Of a stretch of DNA of 64,000 nt, positions 29,170-40,465 are shown in pieces. The translations under genes and the position numbers were made by a program. Origin of the DNA: Atrina japonica (taxonomy: Eukaryota; Mollusca; Bivalvia; Pterioida; Pinnidae). The stretch is taken from contig BROG01000508.1 in the NCBI GenBank assembly GCA_030159075.1, positions 221,001-285,000 of the forward strand. The letters are read 5' to 3'. The notes beneath the pieces were generated by a model. The model was not told the origin of the DNA, did not search any database, and saw only the letters and a program-made list of their open reading frames with translations. Position 1 is the stretch's first letter; each line of letters begins with the position of its first letter.

Positions 29170-30064
29170 AGGAGTAATATTAATAGCAAATTACCAAGAT
29201 GTTCGTGCCTCGCTACGTTCATCGAAGCTTTTCTAGGCTTGTGTCCCTAACTTTAAATCCTTTTAACCCTTATCGCTGCATAGATAAAATAAGTAGAAAA
29301 TACGGAAGCCAATCATGAAGGACGCAAAAACACATACTGGACATCACGACTTATTCTATAGTAAAGGCTAGGGTTACCAGCATATAGGTCTACCAGTATT
29401 TTGAGACTTCTAGTTACAATAAGAAAATCTGACGACCGAAATTACTCTAAGTTGTGTGTAGATCTAGTTGTAGTAATTTTGAAATAACCCACTCTAACGT
29501 TAATAGTGATTTTATCTCATTTTTACGACCACTGTTTCAAGGCTGATTCAATGCCTGATCATGGGTTTAAAATGAAGCCCATTTTAAATCGTCTGGCCGC
29601 CCGTCGACTTGACTGTCTTTCTGTTCGTTCACATTTTGAACTTCTTCTGGAGAACCACTAAATTGATTGAAACCAAACTTGGCATAAATATTTCTTAGAA
29701 GGGGCTGGCCAAATGTTCTTACTTTTATAGAGAACCACTGAATTGGTGAAACAAAACATGAATATTCGTTATTAGATGCTGACATAATTTTATTTCGGTG
29801 TCCAATCGTCACATTTGTCATCCAAGATGACCGCAACTGGGGGTGGGTGGGTGGGTTAGTTTAACATAGAACCCTATGGAGAAACCCTCTGGTTTCATTT
29901 ACTTATAATTTTTATCTATAAAAGTGTGGGCATTGCTCTGCAAGTGGTTTTTGAAAGATTTTTAAGTCTTTCTTTTTATAATAGGGAATCAGCTTAACAT
30001 GGAATGGAATATTGCCGAATCCCAGAGAGTTTTTTCATATTATATATCTAAAATGGATATTGTG
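29170..30064 (+). pseudogene. Decayed duplicate of the ABCC gene 5' end (intron 1 and exon 2 start)
   Basis: Blocks match 11,938-12,516 in the same order: TTAATAGCAAATTACC; GCAGATCTAG and TTTTGAAATA; CTCATTTTTACGACCA and TGTTTCA; then the acceptor AG and CTTAACATGGAATGGAATAT. The exon 2 copy reads MEWNIAESQRVFSYYISKMD, against MEWNISGSQRVFSDYISKMD in the gene (17 of 20 the same). About 450 bp of unrelated sequence (around 29,560-29,900) is inserted. The copy stops where the LTR-like repeat starts at 30,065, so it cannot make a transporter. Confidence 0.82.
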
Positions 30065-30218
30065 TGTTACGATTGTAACCCAGTCTCTACCAGTTGGGTT
30101 AGTGGTAAAACTTGAAATAAGCTGATTGCTCGGAGCGAGCATGTGGGAAGAACTTACAACAGTTTACGGGCCAAATACGTCGAATGAACCAATTCAATGT
30201 GGCTGCTTATTCTATATT
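30065..30218 (+). mobile_element. LTR-like repeat, left copy
   Basis: Begins TGTTACGATTGTAACC and runs to GTGGCTGCTTATTCTAT, where a TA microsatellite starts. It matches 31,194-31,348 end to end. It interrupts the duplicated ABCC exon. Confidence 0.75.
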
Positions 30219-30357
<139 letters not shown>

Positions 30358-30359
30358 TG

Positions 30360-30665
30360 CGACCCACACTCTGTTCAACGACCCGAGCTCATTGTTATCC
30401 AAACTGATTGCGAAGGAAAGTAAAGATGTACCGTACAATACAGAAGGCATATATACTTACTTTATTTGCAAAGATCCATTTTACTTTCGATTGATATTAC
30501 GATATTTGCGAAATGAGTGAAAAATAGACTTGGAGGCATTACCAAGAGACATATCCTAGCTCTTCGTGAATTTGAAGAAGAAGCATCGTATGATGAATTA
30601 ACACACTTGGAGTTACTGATAAAGCAAAAGGTCTTGGAAATCTTACAGTGTAATTTGAATAAAAA
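30360..30665 (+). pseudogene. BTB/T1 (KCTD-like) domain pseudogene
   Basis: The frame from 30,360 reads [20 protein letters not shown], then [20 protein letters not shown], then TGA at 30,518. Past the stop the reading continues as KIDLEALPRDI, shifts frame, and ends in LALREFEEEASYDELTHLEL to TAA near 30,673. The pattern (TLFNDP, FICKDP, ILRYLRN, ALREFEEEA) is that of KCTD/T1 BTB domains, which tetramerise or recruit cullin-3. One stop and one frameshift break it; the first strand of the domain is lost in the TA run. No intron is seen, so it may be a retrocopy. Confidence 0.72.
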
Positions 30666-30674
30666 GAATAAATA

Positions 30675-31193
30675 AATATGTACATATATATAATATTAGA
30701 AAGTATCCTGACGAGTGTGCACAGTGACTGCGGTGCTAAAAGAGCTGTGATGTGACAGTATATGCCTCAATACTATTTACTAATCTTGATTGTTAGATAT
30801 ATCAATATTGAACAGCCAATACTAGACAGTAAATGCTGTTACTAAGTTTAAAATAATTTGTGTAATATATAACATGCTGTTGTACTTGTATATTTAATTA
30901 TCTTTTACTGAAAGTAAGGTAAAATGATAAGATAAGCATATATTAACTGTTGTCAATTCATACCTGATTGTCATATCTTATAAGTGAAAAATAGATTTAT
31001 TGCAGTTTGCCAGATCTGGAAGTGGAAATTTAGTTATGGATACAGTTGTTTATTTCGTTGATTTCACGTAAATATTTTAAGATTTTACATAAATATTAGT
31101 ATTATTTCAATATGTGTTAAAGTATTACGCATATTGATGTCGTTCTTACTTACCACTTTAGAGGACTAAAGTTTTTTCAAAGGTGGGCGGCAG
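30675..31193. other. Internal region between LTR-like repeats, no gene
   Basis: AT-rich, no gag or pol similarity. It ends in the purine-rich AAAGGTGGGCGGCAG directly before the right repeat, like a polypurine tract. Confidence 0.5.
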
Positions 31194-31608
31194 TGTTATG
31201 ATTGTAACCAAGTCTTTACCAACTGAGTTAGCGGTAAAACGCAAAATCAGCTGATTGCTAGGTGCGAGCATGTGGTCAGAACCTTCACCAGTTTACGGGC
31301 CATATGCATTGAATAAACCAATTCAATGTGGCTGCTTATTCTATACTTATCTATTATTTCTAAAATTGTTGTATTTCACTTGGTTGATGAGTGGAAAGAT
31401 GTATTTTCTACATCGTTTGACTGTACAAGACTGACAGAAGCATGACTGCTGTTCAGCGTTCCAGACATGGCCGAGCTCGATTCTGATTGGTGCACGTGCG
31501 GAGAGTCTACAGGGTATAAATAGGAGCCGGATGCGGGAAGATGGCGCTTTTTCGCCAGTTGTGGGGCCGTGTATATATACTTATTAAATCCATCTATTTC
31601 CAGTGCAG
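31194..31608 (+). mobile_element. LTR-like repeat, right copy with promoter-like sequence
   Basis: Starts TGTTATGATTGTAACC and matches the left copy up to 31,348. Beyond that it carries TATAAATAG at 31,515-31,523 and an ATTAAA at 31,587, before a possible CA end near 31,608. These fit a Ty3-type LTR (U3 with TATA, then R). The 3' boundary is a guess because the left copy is cut short. Confidence 0.6.
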
Positions 31609-31609
31609 T

Positions 31610-32188
<579 letters not shown>

Positions 32189-32359
32189 CGACATCTATGA
32201 ATATCCCCGCAAGAATGAAACGGGAAGAAACTTTAGAGATGTATTTTATTGTATTTTTTATCCTTTGTATTTTGGAATACCTTCCATAAAGACTAAATGC
32301 ATTTTCTACTTCTTCCTTTTTTCAGATTCATACTTGTGTAGACTTTTATAACTTTTTTC

Positions 32360-32360
32360 C

Positions 32361-32430
<70 letters not shown>
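32360..32430. repeat. TA / TG microsatellite
   Basis: Short TA run, then about 28 TG units. Confidence 0.97.
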
Positions 32431-32431
<1 letters not shown>

Positions 32432-32599
32432 AATTATCATAAAATCATAATTGACCGCTCATACTGTCTACTATTTACGGATGATTTACAGGACTAGAGG
32501 ACACACATATTTTCCCGTGATTATACATCCTGATCAATATTATTTATAGTAAAAACTCAACAGTAGTGTATATGTTTACTTCCTCTGATATTCAATATC

Positions 32600-32935
32600 T
32601 TGTATGTGTTTATATACATGTGTAAGCTTTACCATATAAAAGTCCAATTTTATTTTACATAATTATATTATTTTTATATATTGATATGGGATTGTGAGAT
32701 ATTTTTGCAGGAAGTGTGTTTAATTGTACAAATAATTGAATGATAGATGTCTTCAAATTCATATAGTCATATACATATGTACATTTCATCTTACCGCCTA
32801 TGTGCAAAATGAAATAAATTTTGTTTTATATTTAATACTGTTTTCCTTCACTTTTCAAATTTTGGTTATCTCTGAGACCGAGATGTTAGAACGTCGTACT
32901 TTAAAATCTCCCACATCTTATGTCAATGCGGAGAC
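32600..32935 (+). repeat. Fourth copy of the AATAAA-bearing repeat unit
   Basis: Same blocks as 28,080-28,400, including TGTGCAAAATGAAATAAATT and CCGAGATGTTAGA(A/G)CGTC. Closest in form to that third copy. Confidence 0.85.
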
Positions 32936-33099
32936 AAATGTGGGGGACCCACTATAACCAAACCATATATAACCCAATATGACTACATAAAAATGAACCA
33001 TTTTTCTCTTTACAAGAGACACAGGATATAATGGCATATTGTATTTCTAAATTTATCGGTAAAGCGCAAACTCCCCAAATGCCCCCAAAACACGCCTCT

Positions 33100-33421
33100 G
33101 CTGAATGAAGTGGGAATATTCCAAAGCAGTTGTATCACAAAATGACGTAGCCAGACTTTCTAATGTGCACGTCAACACAATTTATGATATATAGTGGCAC
33201 TTCCAACAGACAAATTATGTGAGAGACCATTCCCCTTTCGGTCGTCTAAACTCCGTTTGGACTACTCATCTGAGAAATCGTTTTCAATCATGTGTTTTTA
33301 AGGCTAGGACAATCCCTGGACTGCGTAAGATTAGTTTACAACGGTATGGAACAGACTACGTGACGCCAGCATTAGTCTCAGATGTCTTCCATCCGCCCAG
33401 ATTTAACATCACCGGATGATA
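33100..33421 (+). pseudogene. Tc1/mariner-type transposase N-terminal relic
   Basis: One frame from about 33,114 reads VARLSNVHVNTIYDI, a stop, then WHFQQTNYVRDHSPFGRLNS, then HLRNRFQSCVFKARTIPGLR. This follows the Tc1-like pattern (HTH with VAR..NV, W..FQ.TG.VRDRPRSGRP, HLRNRF, ARTIPGLR) known from animal and IS630-type transposases. It has an in-frame TAG and no DDE catalytic half, so it is dead. Confidence 0.75.
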
Positions 33422-33499
33422 TGTGACCATTCTCAGTCGACTGAATGATAACGGAATGGATCACTGAAAAGCGCCTTTTTATTTGCATTCAGCTACCAT

Positions 33500-34110
33500 T
33501 CCGTTTACTGAATTTCAGGTACGTTTCAGTGGTTATTCAGTCACCTTTCGGTGACTAATTCGTAAACTTTCAATGGTCATTTAGTCACCTTTTAATGACC
33601 ATTCCGTCACCTTTCTGTGACCATTCAGTAACCATTTCGTCACCTTTCAGCGACCATTCGTCAACTTTCATTGATCATTTGGTGACCATTTCATCACCTT
33701 TGAGTGGTCATTCAGTCACCTTTCAGTGGGTATTTCATCACATTTCATTGGCATTTAGTAAACATTCAGTGGTCATTCATTCACCTTTCAGCGACCATTC
33801 CGTCACTTTCTGTGGTCATTTAGTCACCTTTCAGTGACCATTCAGTCACCTTTCAGTGACCATTCCGTCACTTTCTGTGGTCATTTAGTCACCTTTCAGT
33901 AATTATTCAGTCACCATTCCGTGACCATTCCGTCACCTTTCAGTGGTCATTCAATCATCTTTCAATGATAATTCAGTCACCTTTCAGTGACTATTCCGTC
34001 ACCTTTCAGTGGTCATTCAGTCATCTTTCAGTGGCCATTTAGTCACGTTCCAATGACCATTCAATCACCTGTTAATGACTATTCAGCGATGATTCAGTGA
34101 CCAATCGGGC
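33500..34110. repeat. Degenerate minisatellite, CATTCAGTCACCTTTCAGTGAC type
   Basis: About 25-30 diverged units of 20-24 bp. CATTCAGTCAC, CATTCCGTCAC, CATTTAGTCAC and TTTCAGTG alternate. The same units resume at 34,852-34,925 and around 35,055, on the far side of the retroelement fragment. Confidence 0.9.
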
Positions 34111-34125
34111 AGTTTTCAAAAGTTA

Positions 34126-34860
34126 GTGGTGTCCTTTAATTTGACATTTAGATATATCGACGACGTTTTGTCAATTAATAATGACAACTTTCATACATAT
34201 GTCAATGCGATATATCCCAGCGAACTAGAAATTAAAGATACAAAAGAATCAAGCACACACGCTTCATACTTAGACATTTTACTTAATATAGACACAGACG
34301 GGAAATTGGCATCTAAGCTATACGACAAACGCGACGATTTCGGCTTTCCCATCGTAAAATTTCCACATTTAAGTAGTAATATCCCTCAGTCACCCGCATA
34401 TGGCTTTTATTTTTCACAAATGATCCGATATGCCAGGACGTGTACAACACATGAAGATTTCATATACAGATGTAAACTACTCACTGACAAATTATTGACA
34501 CAGGGATATCGTAAACCAACGTTCCGCAAATTTTACGGTCGGTATAAAAGTCTTGTTTGCGATTACTCTGTTTCACTAAGTGAAATGTTGAGTTGCCTTT
34601 TCGTTGGCGGTTGTTGAGACGTCTGTAACAACTGTGACCAGGATTCGTTCCTCACGTATTTCATTGGACTTGGCTGTGGACTCACGGCGGGTCTGATCGG
34701 TCGACACGGGATGCTTACTCCTCCATGGCACCTGATCCCACCTCTTGGTTTCCAGAGGTCCGTGTTTGTCCATTTTTACCGGATTTGTATCTATGTCCTG
34801 GACATTCTATTGATTTATACTTTGGTATCTGAGATTTTTTATATTGTTATTTAGTCATTT
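34126..34860 (+). mobile_element. Retroelement fragment: C-terminal reverse transcriptase and 3' tail
   Basis: An open frame to 34,617 (about 163 codons, open from the left junction rather than a true start) reads FRYIDDVLSINN. It carries the YxDD catalytic motif at 34,153-34,164, then YLDILL, KLYDKRDDFGFPIV and QMIRYARTC. I recognise this as a common invertebrate RT protein, but the class (Penelope-like or LINE) is not clear. The upstream palm and finger regions are missing. The tail (GTGGACTCACGG, CTCCATGGCACCTGATCCCA, TACTTTGGTATCTGAGAT) is shared with five other fragments. Confidence 0.85.
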
Positions 34861-35079
34861 GTCAATAATAATTCATTCACGTTTTGTGACATTCCTATTA
34901 TTATTCAGTCACGTTTCTGTTAAATTAAATGCATATTTTTTCAGTATTTAGCAACATTTTTGTAACTTTTTATACACGTGTTTATTGTTGTGTTCTCAGT
35001 TATTTAAGACATGGCAAGCAGCTAGCAGTTTATATCATATACATTTCATATACCTTTCTGTGATATTTCAGTCAACTTT
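34852..35079. repeat. Right remainder of the split minisatellite
   Basis: TTAGTCATTTGTCAATAATA, ATTCATTCACGTTTTGTGAC and ATTCAGTCACG continue the array found left of 34,110; weaker units follow to TTTCAGTCAACTTTT at 35,079. Confidence 0.75.
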
Positions 35080-35462
35080 TAAAGGGGCATTAGCTGTGTT
35101 TTTTTTTCAAAATGTTGCTTCCCCCTTTTTACCTCTTTGATTGATATACAATAAAAAGAAAGAGAGAGAGAGAGAGAGATATACACGGGCATAAAATTCT
35201 TAAATTCATATTTATTTTGTGAAAATTGCTTGAGAAACCCAGGTTTGACAACTTTAAAATTGCAATTGATTCACTCAACCTTACTATTTGTATATGAATA
35301 CCACATTGGACGTGACGTTATTTTATCAAGATATATAGGAATATAAGACTTTTTATGCCTGTGCATAGCTCTTATTTCTTATTGTGCATCAAGTGCGCGT
35401 AGTAAACTTAGAAAAATCTAAATGGTTTTTAGTAAACATAGCTAATGACCCTTTAACCATTC
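35080..35462. mobile_element. MITE with TTAAAGGGGCATTAGCTGTG-type terminal inverted repeats
   Basis: The left end TTAAAGGGGCATTAGCTGTG and right end CATAGCTAATGACCCTTTAA are inverted copies. An inner inverted pair (GGGCATAAAATTCTTAAATT / TATAAGACTTTTTATGCCTG) lies within. Relatives are at 45,484-45,725 and 59,620-59,895. TTAA at both outer edges could be a target duplication. No coding capacity. Confidence 0.8.
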
Positions 35463-35715
35463 TTTGAGTGACCTTTATAGGCAAATTTGACTGTATTTGG
35501 TCACATGATTTTTAACAATATAGTATGCACTGCATGACATGATTTTGTCACCATGATCTGGGGTATGGAAGAATTTGTCTCTAAATGTTTTCTCACAGAT
35601 GATAGGTAGTCGAATCAAAATTTTCATTTTCACTTTACAATTTTAGCCCACCTAAATACCTATCCGTGAATAATACATTATACACAACAGTGAAAGTGTA
35701 ATTTATCTTGAGGAA

Positions 35716-35885
35716 TGAGTGGTCTCTGTGACTGAATGGTCAAAGCATCGCGCTTAAAACCATGGAGTCTCTCACTTCTGGTCAACGCAGGGTCGAGCCC
35801 GGCTGGAATGTAGATTGATTTTTGCAAGAAGGTTTGCCAGTTTTCTTGCGTAAGCCGTTGGTCTCTTCCCGGGTACATGCATGCT
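35716..35885 (+). mobile_element. SINE family B copy
   Basis: tRNA-like head (TCTGTGACTGAATGGTCAAA, GGTCGAGCCCGGCTGGAA), then GATTGATTTTTGCAAGAAGG and GTCTCTTCCCGGGTACATG. Truncated at the 3' side. Confidence 0.88.
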
Positions 35886-36361
35886 GCATGATTCATTTAC
35901 GATCCAAAAACGGGAATTTGTTTCACGAAAATGCTCTGTCGGACATACACTGATATACCGTTTTCTCAGAGAACGCTACAACAACGTTTGTGTCATTCGT
36001 CTGATGTGAGCTGGAAGGTAATCTCGAGCTGGTATCGTTGTTGCATTACAGCTCACGGAAGAGCACATCTAGCTGTTATTGAAAAAAAAATAACCTGGGC
36101 TTTGCTATCCAGACAAAATTTAAGTTTCTGGAGCAGAGATGGGCAAAATATCTACATTTTCCCAAACTCCTAATCACAAACTCCCTTTACCTGAATGACA
36201 TTTTCATTAATTGGACAAAATCCCAAGGATTTAATGAATATATAAAAATTTTCTTATTTCACATTTAGAATTAAACCCAAAATTAGCGAAACAGGTAATA
36301 AATTTTTGATATTACAATCTTCTGATACCTTTCATTATACGAAATATGTCAATTAGGTATG

Positions 36362-36500
36362 ACCAATCAACAGGGGTGGCTTATTGTTCCATGGTACTTG
36401 ATCCCTCCTCTTGATTCCCAGACATCATCGTTTGTCCAATGCTCATCAGATTTGTAGATATGTATCCTGAACAACATCCTAATGGTTTATACTTTGGTAT
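36362..36500 (+). mobile_element. Retroelement 3'-end fragment
   Basis: CAACAGGGGTGGCTTATTGTTCC, TCCTCTTGATTCCCAGA and TTTATACTTTGGTATAT match the tail of 34,620-34,860. Confidence 0.75.
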
Positions 36501-36549
36501 ATTACATTTGTGTATAGAAATGTGTACTTTAACAGACATCCATTAACTC

Positions 36550-36843
36550 CTATACAAAATACAAGGTCCAAAGATTTATGAGAATCAGTTCCCCCACTAC
36601 ACGGACTCCCAAAGGAGCCATTAATATTGTGTTTATAGTAAAATCAACATATATAACCTTGCGGTTGGAGTCTTCTGAACCCTGGGCGTAGAGAGTATCC
36701 AGTGAGGAATAAAACGTTTTTCCCATGCAGCTTCTCATAACCGAAAACTGAGTGGAATCATCCGTCATGATAATCAAAAGGTTACTCCTCCCCGCCATCG
36801 TATGTGAATCGGATAATGGAACCTTCCGTGAAAAGTTGTACAC
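36550..36843 (-). pseudogene. Unrecognised coding-like fragment
   Basis: The reverse frame reads RSNLLIIMTDDSTQFSVMRS and then MGKTFYSSLDTLYAQG. The stretch SVM-C-GKTFYSSLDTL recurs on the + strand near 38,778-38,832, so this is part of a duplicated sequence. Two further open frames follow the same strand at 37,111-37,302 and 37,320-37,502. I cannot name a family, and splice structure is unclear. Confidence 0.3.
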
Positions 36844-36904
36844 TGATTTATCATGTTCTGTATGTAAGAGTTATCTTTCGTTTCATTTTTGAAAGTAAAA
36901 CTAA

Positions 36905-37098
36905 GATGTCATGCTCTTTTCCGATAAGGTTCGAGCACCACTGGAACCTAAGTTGATTTTGAGAAAGTTTTGGGAATGTCCCTGGTCTCTTTCTTGGTGC
37001 ATTGTGACTGAGTTCTCTCCTTCACCATTTAAAATTGGTAGCCACCAAACCACTGACAAACTACTGAATGTGGCGTTAAATACCAATGAATAAAAAAA
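36905..37098 (+). mobile_element. SINE family B copy
   Basis: GGTTCGAGCACCACTGGAACC, GTTGATTTTGAGAAAGTTTT, CTGAGTTCTCTCCTTCACCA and TGTGGCGTTAAATACCAATG; the 5' half of the head is lost. Confidence 0.85.
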
Positions 37099-37502
37099 TT
37101 AATCAAGATGTCATCTCTTATCAGCAGCAGCATTTATGTGGTGATTCTGTACTGATGTGGTACCACTTATCGGACTGTACCTATTGTCGGACACTCCACC
37201 TTGCAGGTGAATGAACAAGATTTTTCCTGACAATTTTAATACATCGTCGGATTTTAGACATATGATGATACATGTTACAAAAATTACGATCAATAATTCC
37301 ACTACAACATTGCAATCACTTATCTCTCTATCTTACTGTCCAACACAAGCCGGGAGGGAAGTGACGCCATCATCTCAAAGCTATTGTCCGTCAATAGGTC
37401 CTCCTTCATCCCGATTACGGCATTCAGGTTGAGTTTTTTAAATGGGCTAAATTCACTTATTGTTTCGTATTTTCCATCAAACCTAATAATTTTGCATTGC
37501 AT

Positions 37503-38044
37503 CTACAGGTAACCTATTTTGATACAAAATTTCAAAGTAATTATATCAATTAAACTAAAGGTATTCGGTGAAAACCTCTATTTTCTTCCTAGAATAGGTG
37601 CTGTACCAGTATTCCAATATTTTGCCGTGTCGAGTTGTATTGCATTATGCTCATTTATAGGTATTTTTTTTTACTACAGATGTTTCATTATTTGTTGATA
37701 GTCTGATCGTGGAGCAATTCGACCCGGTAAAATTGGTATAAAGCAACCTCGGTACCAAAACAAACTGAATGAAGAGTAGAAGAACATATCCAGAATATGC
37801 AAAAATCCACTTTTGGGAATAAATTTTATGAGCCGTTGTAAATTCAGTCCACTTTTGATGAATTTCCAAGGAAATGTACAAAAATAAAGACATTTTCTCA
37901 TGTGATATACATATGAAGAATAACTTGCAAAGAATGGCAATGATAAAAGTCATACTTTGATAACTTGTTGTTAATTATTAAAGATAATTATTTAATAACT
38001 AATAACTAATAATTACTTATTATATATATTTATTAATTTGTATA
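37503..38044. other. Intergenic, no gene seen
   Basis: AT-rich; nothing recognisable. Confidence 0.5.
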
Positions 38045-38242
38045 TCTTTTTAAATGTGGTTACCCTTTCACGGATTTCGGCTATACTTTTAGATTTATTA
38101 TTTGACCTTGTATGATACCACTTTCTCTTTAGAAAATACATATACATCTTAGATTGGCGTTCAACTAATGAAGTCTAATTGACAGAAACGATCGTCTTGA
38201 GCATCATAACTTTGGTATTATGTTTATAATATTTATATCAGT
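38045..38242 (+). mobile_element. Hammerhead-bearing element, single copy
   Basis: Shares ATTTCGGCTATACTTTTAGA, CCTTGTATGATACCACTTTC and the post-ribozyme AACTTTGGTATTATGTTTAT with the copies at 1,450 and 54,280-54,770. The flanks diverge outside this span. Confidence 0.78.
38159..38202 (+). ncRNA. Hammerhead ribozyme with mutated core
   Basis: Same layout as 1,732-1,775, but the core reads CTAATGA instead of CTGATGA (38,165-38,171). That changes the invariant G at the third core position, so it is probably inactive. Stem I has a G-T wobble (GTTCAA / TTGAGC). Predicted site is between 38,196 and 38,197. Confidence 0.82.
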
Positions 38243-38368
38243 TTTGTATCAGTAAAGCCTAGATATAAGGTTTTCATTGTATTCTTTAGTAACACACACT
38301 CTATGTGAAAGCTGAAATTGTGACAAGGATAATAATAAAACGCTGATGTAACCTTTTAATTACCATAC

Positions 38369-38756
38369 GGGGCCCGAAGTCACCATATTTACTCAGTACA
38401 CAAGCTCAATTAATCTTTTTTTATTTTCAGGAAAAACCAAGCAAAATTTATTCTGTAATTGTTTGTATATTGATGACATACAATTGTAAATAATGATGGA
38501 AGTTATTGCTCATTTGAAGAAATCCTCAGATAAATCAAAAAATTCTTTAGGTACGTACTCAAATTTTGAGTAACGAATTTATTTATTTTGTACAAGAATA
38601 TCATGTGTGACACAACAATTTGTATGTGCCTGATGTAAAATTATAACATGTTTCCTATTCACTCAAATTCGAAGTTTTATGAGCGATTCTGTATTAAAAA
38701 AAAGATAAAATAAAAGTTGAGCTTGAGTATTGAGTAAATTTGGTGACTTCGGACCC
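38369..38756. mobile_element. MITE with terminal inverted repeats of about 45 bp
   Basis: Left end GGGCCCGAAGTCACCATATT / TACTCAGTACACAAGCTCA; right end TGAGCTTGAGTATTGAGTAA / ATTTGGTGACTTCGGACCC is its inverse. The interior is non-coding. A partial relative is in ABCC intron 2. Confidence 0.85.
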
Positions 38757-38777
38757 TGATGCTTCTACCCACTTATC

Positions 38778-38832
38778 AGTTATGATACGCTGCACGGGAA
38801 AAACGTTTTATTCCTCACTGGATACTCTCTTA
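38778..38832 (+). pseudogene. Short coding-like fragment shared with 36,660-36,750
   Basis: The frame reads SVMIRCTGKTFYSSLDTL, nearly the same as the reverse-strand fragment at 36,660-36,750. It sits directly beside the MITE at 38,756. Confidence 0.4.
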
Positions 38833-39429
38833 TGTTTGGTAACAATTAGGAACGATTACTCTTAGCAGTGTAATTTTGATGTTATGTTTCATAACCTAAA
38901 ATTTAAATTCGTTTAGGTCAAGAACGTGTCCACAAGACTCCTTTTTCGCCAGGTTATATAGCTTTTACTATTAAGGCCCTTTACCTTTACAGTCTCCACA
39001 GGCCTTTACATATTTCAGATCATATGTTTTCAACAAGAGCATCTACGCAGGCCGTTACATATTTCAGCTGATATACCTGCGAAAAGAGCAAATGTTACTG
39101 CCGCATTGAATTCTAGAATAGAGTTTGCATTTGACTTTATTGAGAACATCATTAGCATGTTTCCAACCCAATTCCGTTTCAGATAAATGTTTGTGAGCTT
39201 CTACTAAAATACTAGTTTGACTTCCAAGTGAACTCACAAACTGTAAACAAGGCAGCTCTTTCTGTATGAGGAAGCGTTTCTGGATAATTATTGTTGTTTT
39301 GCTTGTCGGAACCACCTGCATGTATATTGAAAACCTTGAATTGTTCATAGCATCACGTATTTTGCCGGCATATGAAACAACGCATAAACAACGCATAAAC
39401 AGATAACAGCTTTGCCAATATGTTTAATG

Positions 39430-39700
39430 GGCCGCAACGCCCGAGTGGTTGAGCATTGCGCTTTGAATGTTGAAGTCGGTCATTTCTGATCAGCGCAGGT
39501 TCGAACTGCGCTGTGACCCAAGCTGATTTTTGTGAGAAAATTTGCCAGATTATTTGCGGAAGGCCGGTGTTCTCTTCCCGGGTACATTGTACCCGAGTTT
39601 TCTCTTCCGGTGGTCTCTTCCCGGGTTGATTTTAACCAGGCTTTCTTTTCCACTGATAAAAACTGGCCACCACCATATAACTGGAAAAATGTTGAGTGTT
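39430..39700 (+). mobile_element. SINE family B, best-preserved copy
   Basis: The tRNA-like head has a box A-like GCCCGAGTGGTTGAGCATTG and a box B GGTTCGAACTGC. The body has AAGCTGATTTTTGTGAGAAA, ATTTGCCAG, CTCTTCCCGGGTACATTGTA and CTGGCCACCACCATATAACT. The segment TCTCTTCCCGGGT is locally duplicated (39,571 and 39,614). Confidence 0.9.
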
Positions 39701-39709
39701 GGTTTTCTC

Positions 39710-40020
39710 CAGTTAAACCTAGTTTCTCTCAGTTACCCACAATAACTGGATTAAACTAGGTTTGACTGAGTAAAACTAAGTTTAAATGCGCCAAAATCTC
39801 AAAAACTAATTAAACATAGTTTTACCCGAGAACAATCTAGTTTAACTGAGAAAACTAGGTTAAATTGCACCATAACCACATTATTGAATATTTATCTGGT
39901 TAAGATGCAGTATAACCTAGTTTTTCTTCAGTTAAACATACTTTGTATTCACTTAATGAGAGTTACGGGAAAAACTAGGGATAACTAGAGTAAATCAACT
40001 AGGATTAACTGAAGGACAAT
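39710..40020. repeat. Cluster of AACCTAGTTT / AAACTAGGTT motifs
   Basis: At least ten variants in both orientations, often next to CTCAGTTA or TAACTGA, with no fixed period. Confidence 0.7.
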
Positions 40021-40284
40021 TACTTGATTAATGTATTATCTCATCATGTATCATGATGTTAATCACTGTATGTAATGGTTGCAATACTATCTCTACAGCA
40101 TATGGTAGCATTCTTTTGGGAAGACGGGAAGATTACAAACAATCGCAAGAAATATACTTCTTGATGGAAAATACCGATGGAACAAGTGAACAAATCGGGA
40201 AAAGGTGGTATGTGATTATTCATTGTTTTATATTTGGGCAAAAAGTTGCTCCTCTTAATTATTAAGTCTACGATGATTTATTCC

Positions 40285-40465
40285 TCACTTATTTCATTTG
40301 AATTTGACTGTGGACTCACGGCTGGTGTGACCGGTCAACAGGGGATGCTTACTCCTCCATTACACCTGATCCCACCTCCAGTATGTTTTTTCCAATATTC
40401 AGATTCAGATTTGTATATTGTATCCTGGTCTTCCTGAAGATTTAGTATCTAAGATTTTTATATAC
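40285..40465 (+). mobile_element. Retroelement 3'-end fragment
   Basis: TTCCTCACTTATTTCATTTG, TGTGGACTCACGGCTGGTGT and GGATGCTTACTCCTCCAT match 34,650-34,730. Confidence 0.8.

Noticed and set aside
39064..39396. 110-codon - strand frame with balanced composition
   Set aside because: No recognised domain, no splice or neighbour support; may be a gene fragment but not supportable.
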